Shown: in pieces, positions 1 to 5,492 of the stretch
Layout of the letters: each line of letters begins with the position of its first letter
Position numbering within the stretch: the first letter of the stretch is position 1
Assembly (NCBI GenBank): GCA_964579675.1
Contig: CAZOIA010000190.1
Span: forward strand, 1 to 10,550
Length of the DNA: 10,550 bases
Reading direction: 5' to 3'
From: CAZOIA01 sp964579675
GTDB taxonomy: Bacteria > Planctomycetota > Phycisphaerae > UBA1845 > PWPN01
Notes under the pieces: generated by a model
Told to the model about the DNA's origin: nothing
Databases searched by the model: none
Seen by the model: the letters and a program-made list of their open reading frames with translations, nothing else
Translations under genes and position numbers: made by a program

Positions 1-110
1 CGAGGTGCCGTCCCTTTCTCCGCCCGAAGGTCCCCGCCGGAACTGTCACGCACCCGGGACCAGGCCCCAAGGTCCACATGGCAGTCTTCTTCGGTCTTGT
101 ATAGCATAGA

Positions 111-224
111 GGGCCGGGAGTCACGATAAACCTCGGACGCCGGGTGATCTGTTCGACCCTAGGCACCACTCTCCATCATTAAGATTGTCCACCGACTCCC
201 GGCCCCCCGGTCACCCGGCATCCG
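111..224. repeat. Two interleaved inverted-repeat pairs downstream of the acetyltransferase gene
   Basis: Arm A at 111-122 (GGGCCGGGAGTC) is perfectly complementary to 194-205 over 12 bases. Arm B at 134-147 (CGGACGCCGGGTGA) pairs with 211-224 over 14 positions with one mismatch, which becomes a G-U wobble on the minus strand. The order is A, B, A', B', so the two helices cannot nest. Read as RNA they give a pseudoknot topology or two mutually exclusive stems. The arms share a GCCGGG core, so shorter nested pairings are also possible. The element begins 3 nt past the stop codon of the minus-strand GNAT gene, in its 3' untranslated region. No U-run follows, so it is not a standard intrinsic terminator. 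I see no supportable gene in 1-226. Confidence 0.5.
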
Positions 225-226
225 AC

Positions 227-856
227 CTACGCATCCCATTCGTCCCGAAGGATTGCGAACCGGTACTCGTCGTGGAACTGCCCGCCGCGGTACAACGCTT
301 GCCGCAGGCAGCCTTCCTGTACGAATCCGGCCTTCTGGTAGCACCTGATCGCACGCGGGTTGTTGGCAAACACCGACAGCGCGATCCGGTTCAGGTTCAG
401 CTCTTCAAACCCATAGCGAACGACCAGTCTCGCCGTCTCGGTGCCGTATCCTTTGTTCTGATACGCGACCTCACCGAGATTGATGCCGAACTCCGCGCTG
501 CGGTTGACCGCATTGACCCGGTGCAGCCCGGTCGTGCCGATCAGACGATCGCCATTCCGCACCACGATCCCGAAGGCGTAGTCCGTAGTGCTCTTGCCCA
601 GGGACTCGATCCACTCGCGCTCGCGGCATGCGTTGATGGGCGGTCGAAACATCAGGCCTCGCCAGTTCTGCGGGTCGTTGATCCACCGCCGCAGCAGAGG
701 CTCATCGTCCAGCTCGATCGGCCGGAGGTAGATCCGCTTGCCCGCGTAGCACACGACTCGCGTTGCCTGGGCGACATTCGTCCCTTCGCCGCTCGCGAAC
801 CGTTCGATTCTCTCTTGCCGCCTGGGCTGGTCCGAAATAGCACCTCTCGCAACCAT
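227..856 (-). CDS. GNAT-family N-acetyltransferase, RimJ/RimL type
   Basis: A 209-residue protein with the GNAT fold, expected to move an acetyl group from acetyl-CoA to an amino group in the cytoplasm. The fold starts near residue 40 with RIYLRPIELDDEPLLRRWI, typical of the RimJ/RimL/SpeG branch. The acetyl-CoA pyrophosphate loop (motif A) is Q133-N-K-G136-Y-G138-T-E-T. Motif B follows at about 156-180 (NRIALSVFANNPRAIRCYQK) with the conserved N-x-x-A-I-R-x-Y-x-K-x-G-F pattern. I start at 856 because AAGGGAAGG (863-871) sits 6 nt before that ATG. An in-frame ATG at 979 would add 41 residues with no family similarity and no better ribosome site. The first 30 or so residues precede the fold and are polar. 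The substrate cannot be deduced: ribosomal-protein, polyamine and antibiotic acetylases all occur in this group. The gene stands alone, with a terminator upstream (1013-1048) that separates it from the unit before it. I found no convincing promoter in 857-1012. Confidence 0.9.
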   Translation of the reverse strand: MVARGAISDQPRRQERIERFASGEGTNVAQATRVVCYAGKRIYLRPIELDDEPLLRRWINDPQNWRGLMFRPPINACREREWIESLGKSTTDYAFGIVVRNGDRLIGTTGLHRVNAVNRSAEFGINLGEVAYQNKGYGTETARLVVRYGFEELNLNRIALSVFANNPRAIRCYQKAGFVQEGCLRQALYRGGQFHDEYRFAILRDEWDA

Positions 857-982
857 GTCACACCTTCCCTTCTTTCGCGGTCGGCGCAGACACTCCCTCC
901 TTGCGCTGGCCGCATCGTTTGAGAACTCAATTCCGGTGGAACAAAGGCCCGTCGGAGTCGTGCCGGTCCCAGCCGTCATTGG

Positions 983-1002
983 CTACCGGCTGCCGCCGGT
1001 AG
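983..1002. other. Perfect 8-bp hairpin between the terminator and the acetyltransferase gene
   Basis: CTACCGGC at 983-990 and GCCGGTAG at 995-1002 form a perfect 8-bp stem with a 4-nt loop (TGCC). It lies about 10 bp beyond the U-tract of the minus-strand terminator at 1013-1048. On the minus strand the two hairpins are therefore in tandem. No U-run follows this one on either strand. It could be a backup terminator or a structure in the acetyltransferase leader. Confidence 0.45.
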
Positions 1003-1012
1003 GTCATCCAAC

Positions 1013-1048
1013 AAAAAAGCCCTGCAACCTCTTGCGGCCGCAGGGCTT
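1013..1048 (-). terminator. Intrinsic terminator of the short minus-strand unit
   Basis: AAGCCCTGC (1017-1025) and GCAGGGCTT (1040-1048) form a perfect 9-bp GC-rich stem with a 14-nt loop. Read on the minus strand, the stem ends directly in a T6 run (plus-strand A-run 1013-1018). The plus strand has no T-run after the stem, so the signal is directional. It would end transcription arriving from above 1050 and shield the acetyltransferase gene from it. Confidence 0.8.
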
Positions 1049-1074
1049 ATGAATCTCAGAGAAATTCGCTTACC

Positions 1075-1203
1075 CTACGGCCCACCTCCAACTTCCACGC
1101 TGCGACCGCAGTCGATGCCGTCGAACGGGCGCGGGGCCAGCCCCAACGCCTGCGTCGCCGGCTTCGTCCAGTGGATCATGCTTGTCCTGCTCATTCTTGT
1201 CAT
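1075..1203 (-). CDS. Possible small protein of 42 residues, function unknown
   Basis: The ORF starts ATG-ACA-AGA-ATG and stops at TAG (1075-1077), inside the promoter-terminator unit. From the codon AGC that precedes the third in-frame ATG onward, 25 codons in a row end in G or C, matching the codon bias of the real genes here. The peptide contains HWTKPATQALGLAPRPFDG, followed by IDCGRSVEVGG; it has one cysteine and no membrane segment. I do not recognise it. The start is unsettled: in-frame ATGs also exist at 1215 and 1185, and a TTG at 1224 follows GGAAGGA by 11 nt. The plus-strand ORF at 1049-1306 shares the same third-codon positions, so the codon bias alone does not prove the strand. 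The promoter and terminator favour minus. Confidence 0.3.
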   Translation of the reverse strand: MTRMSRTSMIHWTKPATQALGLAPRPFDGIDCGRSVEVGGGP

Positions 1204-1252
1204 CGCACACGCCATCGTCTGCAAAGCCAGACAATTCCTTCCAGGAACCTAT

Positions 1253-1280
1253 AGTATACAACCATCATCGGTCGTGTCAA
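1253..1280 (-). promoter_or_regulatory. Sigma-70-like promoter of the short minus-strand unit
   Basis: On the minus strand a perfect -35 TTGACA (1275-1280) is followed after 16 bp by -10 TATACT (1253-1258), which matches five of six consensus bases. Transcription would start near 1246 and run to the terminator at 1013-1048. Confidence 0.65.
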
Positions 1281-1377
1281 GGGCTTTCTTGGCAAGTTCA
1301 ACGTAAAACGTGCGCGACAGTCCAGGCGGTAGGCCGGAGGAAGCCCCATGCTGCCTCCGCCAAGCCCCGGGCCAAAG

Positions 1378-1446
1378 GGTGCGAAGGTGGGAAGGTGCGA
1401 AAGTGGAAAAGGCACGTCGCAGCCGATGTTTCCTCACTTTCTCGCA
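1378..1446. repeat. Four-copy 8-bp tandem repeat with a degenerate inverted copy
   Basis: Positions 1378-1409 read as four 8-mers: GGTGCGAA, GGTGGGAA, GGTGCGAA and AGTGGAAA. Positions 1429-1446 carry a related unit in inverted orientation (TTTCCTCACTTTCTCGCA). TGCGAAAGTGGAAA at 1396-1409 can therefore pair imperfectly with 1429-1446 around a loop of about 19 nt. Such GTGCGAA/TTCGCAC-type arrays resemble dispersed intergenic repeats, often mistranslated as Ser-His-(Phe/Leu)-Arg-Thr strings. Confidence 0.6.
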
Positions 1447-1540
1447 TTGGCACTTGTTCGCGGGCCGCGTCAGGCCATTCCGGGCAAGACGAGGCCATGG
1501 CCTTCTGCGAGCCCGGCTGATTCTGTGACGGACCCGAACG

Positions 1541-1609
1541 TAAACGGGGCGGTGCCGGCGTGGCACGAGCCCAAGTGTAAACAGGGCAATGCCGGCGTGG
1601 CACGAGACC
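1541..1609. repeat. Imperfect direct repeat, 32-bp unit with 37-bp period
   Basis: Unit 1 (1541-1572) and unit 2 (1578-1609) both follow TAAAC-N-GGGC-NN-TGCCGGCGTGGCACGAG. They differ at only a few positions. Each unit contains a short palindrome built around TGCCGGCGTGGCA (GTGCC and GGCAC arms in unit 1). The unit looks like a mobile or dispersed intergenic repeat, but no other copy lies in this window. Confidence 0.6.
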
Positions 1610-1641
1610 CGCATGAGGAACCGGCAGAACCGAGGATGAAC

Positions 1642-1670
1642 TTGGTGGTGCAGCCCCCGTAAGTTATACT
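1642..1670 (+). promoter_or_regulatory. Sigma-70-like promoter of the oxidoreductase gene
   Basis: A -35 element TTGGTG (1642-1647) and a -10 element TATACT (1665-1670) are separated by 17 bp. Predicted initiation near 1677 gives a leader of about 130 nt to the ATG at 1806, or about 70 nt to the TTG at 1746. A purine run at 1691-1700 (AGGGGGGTGG) resembles a ribosome site, but no in-frame ATG, GTG or TTG follows at the right distance. Confidence 0.55.
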
Positions 1671-1805
1671 GAGTGCCCTGGCACACGGGCAGGGGGGTGG
1701 ATTGGGTGCCCGGCGCGGTCGGGCACTCGTCGAGAACCGTCAGCCTTGGCGCGGGTTGACCGGCACATGCCCGGAATTCGGGCGCCGACGGGCGGCTTCG
1801 ATCTC

Positions 1806-4800
1806 ATGGTCAAGACCACGGCGGCAAAATTCCTTCGCGACAGCGGAACGGACGTTTTCAACGGCAACGAGCTGCTGTTCAAAGGTGCGCTGGAAACCGA
1901 GGGCGGGATCCACCTGATCACCGGGTATCCGGGCTCGCCGGTGGCGACGTTCTTCGACGTGCTCGCCGATTGCGCCTCGCTCCTGAGGGAACGTGGCATC
2001 GAGGCCCGCCTGGCCAACAACGAGGCCCTGGCCGTGGCGGCGGTCAACGGCTCCCAGATGGGCCCGTTGCACGCGATGGCGGTGGTCAAAAGCGTCGGGC
2101 TCCACGTGGCCAGCGATGCCCTGGCCCTGGGCAACCTGGCCGGCCCCCATCCCCAGGGCGGGGCGGTGATCGTGGTCGGAGACGATCCCTGGAGCGAGAG
2201 CACCCAGGTGCCTGCCGATTCGCGATTCCTCTGTCGCCACCTGTTCGTCCCCACCCTGGAGCCGAGCACCTCGCAGGAGGTCAAGGACTTCGTCAACCTG
2301 GCGTTTCAACTGTCTCGGGCGAGCGATCTCTACATCGGCTACATCATCACCACGACACTCGCCGACGGCGGCGGCACGGTCACTTGTCGGCCCAATCACT
2401 ATCCGTTGACAAACACTCACCATCGGTTCGATCTGGACACCTGCGCCTTGGATCTGGAGAACAAGGTACTGCTGCCGCCGCGCACCGGCCGCCGGGAAAT
2501 CGACACCACCCAGCGGTTCGAGCGCCTGGCCCGCGAGGTCAATCGGCTCAACTTGAACCGCCTGACGGGTGTGCCGGGCGCCAGCGAGGTGCTCATCGTC
2601 ACCAGTGGCCTGGCCCAGCAGTACGTGCAGCAGGCACTCGAGGACATGGGGCTCGACGGGCAGGTTCCGGTGCTCAAACTGGCGGTCACGTATCCGCTGG
2701 ACCGCCGGCAGATGGAGCCCCTGCTCGAGAGGTTCGCGCACGTCCTGGTCGTCGAGGAGCGCCGCTCGTTCATCGAGGAGCAGATTGCCCAGATCAGCGT
2801 TCGTCTCGGTCAGAAGGGGGCGGCCCGCGTCGCGAAGCTGTGGGGCAAACAGTTCCCCGGGAACGTCAACGGCCTCCCGTCGGCACTGGGCTTGAACGCC
2901 TCCATCGTCGTCGAGAAGCTCGGGCAGTTTCTGCATGCCATCGAGTCGCCGCTGGCGCGTCGGGCCGCCGTCGCCATCGAGGCTGAGTGCCGCGTCATTT
3001 CCGAGACGGCGAAAATCGACGCCCCTATTCCAGCCCGGACCCCGACCTTCTGCCCCGGCTGCCCGCACCGCGACTCGGCAAACGTGCTCCTGCAGATCAA
3101 GGAGCAGTTCGTAGACGCAGCGTACATGCGCAGGCACCACGGGTGCGAGCCGATCGATCTGGTGTTCCACGGGGACACCGGCTGCTACACCATGCTGATG
3201 TTTGAGCCGAATGCCCCGCTCATGCACAACTACTCCGGGATGGGGCTCGGCGGGGGGACCGGGAGCGGCATCGACCCCTTCATCCGCAACAAGCAGGTCG
3301 TCTTCATGGGCGACTCGACCTTCTTCCATTCCGGGGCCACTGCCATCAGCAACTCGATCGCCACCCGGCAGAACATCACCTACATCATCCTGGCCAACGG
3401 GACCACCGCCATGACCGGGCACCAGCCGCTGCCCGCGGTCGAGACCGATCTGCTCAACCGCCCGATTCCCGCCCAGGATATCGAAGAGGTGGTCCGCGCG
3501 GTTACCGGCGGCAGGAGCCGCGTCCTGCGCATGAACCCGGGCGACCGCGGCAATTATAAGCGCGTTCTCGAACAGACTATCCTCGCCGACGGCGTGAAAA
3601 TCATCATTGCGGACAAGGAATGCGGGATCACCTACCAGCGCCGGGTCATGCAGCACGAACGGGCTGAGCAGGCTCGCCGCGGCTTTGTTCGCAAGAAGGT
3701 CTTCATGAACGTCACCCCGGAGGTCTGCGAGTTCTGCCTGGAGTGCACGACCAGGACCGGGTGCCCGGGCCTGACGGTTGAATCGACGCCCTATGGGCCC
3801 AAGACCGGGACGGACCTGTCCTGGTGCGTCAACGACGGCGCGTGTGCCAGGCTGGGCGCCTGCCCGTCGTTCGAAGAGGTGATCATCACCCGGAAGCGCC
3901 CGCCCACGCCCCGGGGCCACAAGATCGCCCTGGCGGACATCCCCGAGCGCATTGTCAACTTCGAGGGCCGCGTCTGGCGGGCTTGGATCACCGGCGTCGG
4001 CGGTATGGGGATCGGGACCGCCACCGCGATCCTCGTCCATGCCGCCCGGCACAACGGTTACCACGTGCAGTTCAGCGACAAGAAGGGCCTGGCGATCCGC
4101 AACGGCGGCGTCTACTCTCAGGTCATCTTCAGCAAGGGCGACAAACCGGTCGGCATGACCCTCGGCTACGGCAAGGCCGACCTGCTCCTGGGCATGGACT
4201 TGCCCGAGGCGGTCCGGGCGGTGGACTCGAAGATGCCCTTCCGCGTCGCGCTACCTGATCGAACCGCGGTGGTCGTCAACACCGACCCAGCCCCGACGGT
4301 CCGTACGCTGATGGGGCTCGACGAACTCGATACCGCCGGGCTGGAGCTGATCCTCCGCCGCGCCTGTCGGCCGGATCGCTACTTCTCAGCCCACATTGCC
4401 TCGCTGTGCGAGCGGATCTTCGGCACGAAGCTCTATGCCAATATCACCATGCTCGGCATCGCCTACCAGCAGGGCCTGATTCCGGTTTCACTCGACGCCC
4501 TCAAGGACGGTATTCGCAAGACGATCCGGGTGGATTTCCGGAGGAACCTGCGGGCGTTCGACATCGGCCGGAAGCTGGTCAGCCATCCGGATCTTTTCGG
4601 GGAGATCTTCGGTGAGCAGCAGTCCCCACGTTCGCTGGCCCGGACCGTGCGGGAGAAGGCGGCCTATTTGAATATGCGGCTGCTCGGGGCGCGCCGCGCC
4701 CTGCGGAGCGAGCCGCCTCGTCCTCGAGCCGGGTCATCAACCGGACGGCGAAGCGCCCGGCTCGCCGCCGGGAAGCACCGGCTGCCCGACGCCAAACTCG

Positions 4801-5486
4801 CCCGCGCCTACAAGCACATGGTCTATACGACCTTGCGGGCTTGTCGCGAACTCGACCGCGAGACCATGCAGGACATTGCCGTCCGCGTCTACGACCTGAT
4901 CCAGTGGGGCGGCGTCCGTTGCGCCGGCCGCTACGTGCAGCGAATCCGCCGCGTGTTCCTCGCCGATCACGAACGCTACGGGTTCCAGGCGACCCGGGCC
5001 GTGGTCTGGAACCTCGCCCGGCTCATGCTCATCAAGGATGAGTTCTACGTCTCCCATCTGCTCACCAGCTACGAGAAGCTGCGTCGCGACCGGCAGCGGT
5101 ACAACGTTAACCCGGCCATCGGCGACCGCATTCGATATCGGCGCACGTTCCACCCGCACATCCTCGGCAAACCGGTGAACATCCGCTTGCCCCATTGGAC
5201 GCTGTACGTGATGCGCAACCTGCGATTCCTCAGGCACGTAATACCCTGGTACCACATCAAGGACCGCAGGTTCCTCAAGTGGTACGAGGGCCTAGTGGAC
5301 GACTTCTCATTCGCCGATGCGGTGAGCTACGAGCGGTATCTGAAGGTTCTCAAGTGCCCCGAGTCGGTGACCGGGTACGGGGAGATTCGCTGGCCCAAGA
5401 TGCAAGTCGCCCGGACCCGCGCCGATCAGATCCTCGCGGACGGCCGCAAGGCCGGGGTCGCCCGCCGGGACAAGCTGGCTATCTGA
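1806..5486 (+). CDS. Fused indolepyruvate:ferredoxin oxidoreductase-type 2-oxoacid oxidoreductase
   Basis: A 1226-residue single-chain enzyme expected to convert an aryl- or branched 2-oxoacid plus CoA to acyl-CoA and CO2 while reducing ferredoxin. Domains in order: pyrimidine-binding part with YPGSP (41-45); CPGCPHRD (416-423) opening the TPP-binding part; GDTGCYTM (456-463); GDSTFFHSG (502-510) and N531-GTTAMTGHQ, the Mg-TPP motif. An Fe-S region follows with cysteines 641, 644, 647, 653, 674, 680 and 686. The gamma-type (IorB-like) domain begins at ITGVGGMGIG (728-737) and contains FSDKKGLAIRNGGVYSQ. A basic Pro/Ser/Arg linker (about 965-992) leads to a helical C-terminal domain ending near VTGYGEIRWPKMQVAR, which resembles the conserved tail of the long fused IOR proteins (DUF6537-like). 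In archaea IorA and IorB are separate chains. The start is uncertain: ATG 1806 gives the best family alignment, while in-frame ATG 1767 and TTG 1746 exist and none has a strong ribosome site. The true substrate cannot be read from sequence. Its stop lies 6 bp from that of the convergent VWA gene. Confidence 0.92.
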   Translation: MVKTTAAKFLRDSGTDVFNGNELLFKGALETEGGIHLITGYPGSPVATFFDVLADCASLLRERGIEARLANNEALAVAAVNGSQMGPLHAMAVVKSVGLHVASDALALGNLAGPHPQGGAVIVVGDDPWSESTQVPADSRFLCRHLFVPTLEPSTSQEVKDFVNLAFQLSRASDLYIGYIITTTLADGGGTVTCRPNHYPLTNTHHRFDLDTCALDLENKVLLPPRTGRREIDTTQRFERLAREVNRLNLNRLTGVPGASEVLIVTSGLAQQYVQQALEDMGLDGQVPVLKLAVTYPLDRRQMEPLLERFAHVLVVEERRSFIEEQIAQISVRLGQKGAARVAKLWGKQFPGNVNGLPSALGLNASIVVEKLGQFLHAIESPLARRAAVAIEAECRVISETAKIDAPIPARTPTFCPGCPHRDSANVLLQIKEQFVDAAYMRRHHGCEPIDLVFHGDTGCYTMLMFEPNAPLMHNYSGMGLGGGTGSGIDPFIRNKQVVFMGDSTFFHSGATAISNSIATRQNITYIILANGTTAMTGHQPLPAVETDLLNRPIPAQDIEEVVRAVTGGRSRVLRMNPGDRGNYKRVLEQTILADGVKIIIADKECGITYQRRVMQHERAEQARRGFVRKKVFMNVTPEVCEFCLECTTRTGCPGLTVESTPYGPKTGTDLSWCVNDGACARLGACPSFEEVIITRKRPPTPRGHKIALADIPERIVNFEGRVWRAWITGVGGMGIGTATAILVHAARHNGYHVQFSDKKGLAIRNGGVYSQVIFSKGDKPVGMTLGYGKADLLLGMDLPEAVRAVDSKMPFRVALPDRTAVVVNTDPAPTVRTLMGLDELDTAGLELILRRACRPDRYFSAHIASLCERIFGTKLYANITMLGIAYQQGLIPVSLDALKDGIRKTIRVDFRRNLRAFDIGRKLVSHPDLFGEIFGEQQSPRSLARTVREKAAYLNMRLLGARRALRSEPPRPRAGSSTGRRSARLAAGKHRLPDAKLARAYKHMVYTTLRACRELDRETMQDIAVRVYDLIQWGGVRCAGRYVQRIRRVFLADHERYGFQATRAVVWNLARLMLIKDEFYVSHLLTSYEKLRRDRQRYNVNPAIGDRIRYRRTFHPHILGKPVNIRLPHWTLYVMRNLRFLRHVIPWYHIKDRRFLKWYEGLVDDFSFADAVSYERYLKVLKCPESVTGYGEIRWPKMQVARTRADQILADGRKAGVARRDKLAI

Positions 5487-5492
5487 ACCATC

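Larger units (their letters stand above)
1013..1246 (-). ncRNA. Candidate small transcript of about 230 nt
   Basis: A sigma-70-like promoter (1253-1280) and an intrinsic terminator (1013-1048) on the same strand enclose about 230 nt, predicting a discrete RNA. I could not match it to 6S RNA, tmRNA, RNase P RNA, SRP RNA or a riboswitch class that I know. It may instead be the mRNA of the small ORF at 1075-1203. The unit is delimited by sequence signals only; its expression is inferred. Confidence 0.4.
1284..1641. other. Non-coding repeat-bearing intergenic stretch between two divergent promoters
   Basis: No credible gene is present. Reading frames across it on both strands translate into low-complexity Arg/Pro/His-rich strings with no domain. 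The stretch contains the 8-bp tandem array with an inverted copy (1378-1446) and the 37-bp-period direct repeat (1541-1609). Its ends are the minus-strand promoter at 1253-1280 and the plus-strand promoter at 1642-1670. Confidence 0.7.

Noticed and set aside
1..79. Minus-strand frame from an ATG at 77-79 running off the left edge
   Set aside because: Only about 26 codons are visible, with no recognisable sequence and a weak ribosome site; it cannot be supported.
185..922. Plus-strand open frame of 245 codons over the acetyltransferase
   Set aside because: It is a shadow of the GNAT gene; no domain and no ribosome site.
1010..1260. A tRNA or a known structural RNA (6S, tmRNA, SRP, RNase P) in the short unit
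   Set aside because: No cloverleaf, no T-loop GTTCGAATC-like motif and no conserved signature of those RNAs; left as an unclassified transcript.
1049..1306. Plus-strand 85-codon frame with a hydrophobic stretch (VQWIMLVLLILVIAHAIV)
   Set aside because: It looks like a one-span membrane protein, but it starts inside the terminator stem, has no plus-strand promoter, and reads across the minus-strand promoter. Its third-codon bias is shared with the minus-strand frame. Kept only as an alternative reading of the same block.
1249..1686. Minus-strand 145-codon frame
   Set aside because: Its translation comes from the intergenic repeats (His/Arg/Pro-rich strings) and contains no domain; such frames are a known artefact of these repeats.
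1740..4064. Long antisense open frame (774 codons) opposite the oxidoreductase gene
   Set aside because: It is the mirror of a gene with strong G/C third-position bias. It has no recognisable domain, a composition rich in Arg, Gly, Asp and Val typical of such shadows, and the opposite strand encodes an unmistakable enzyme.
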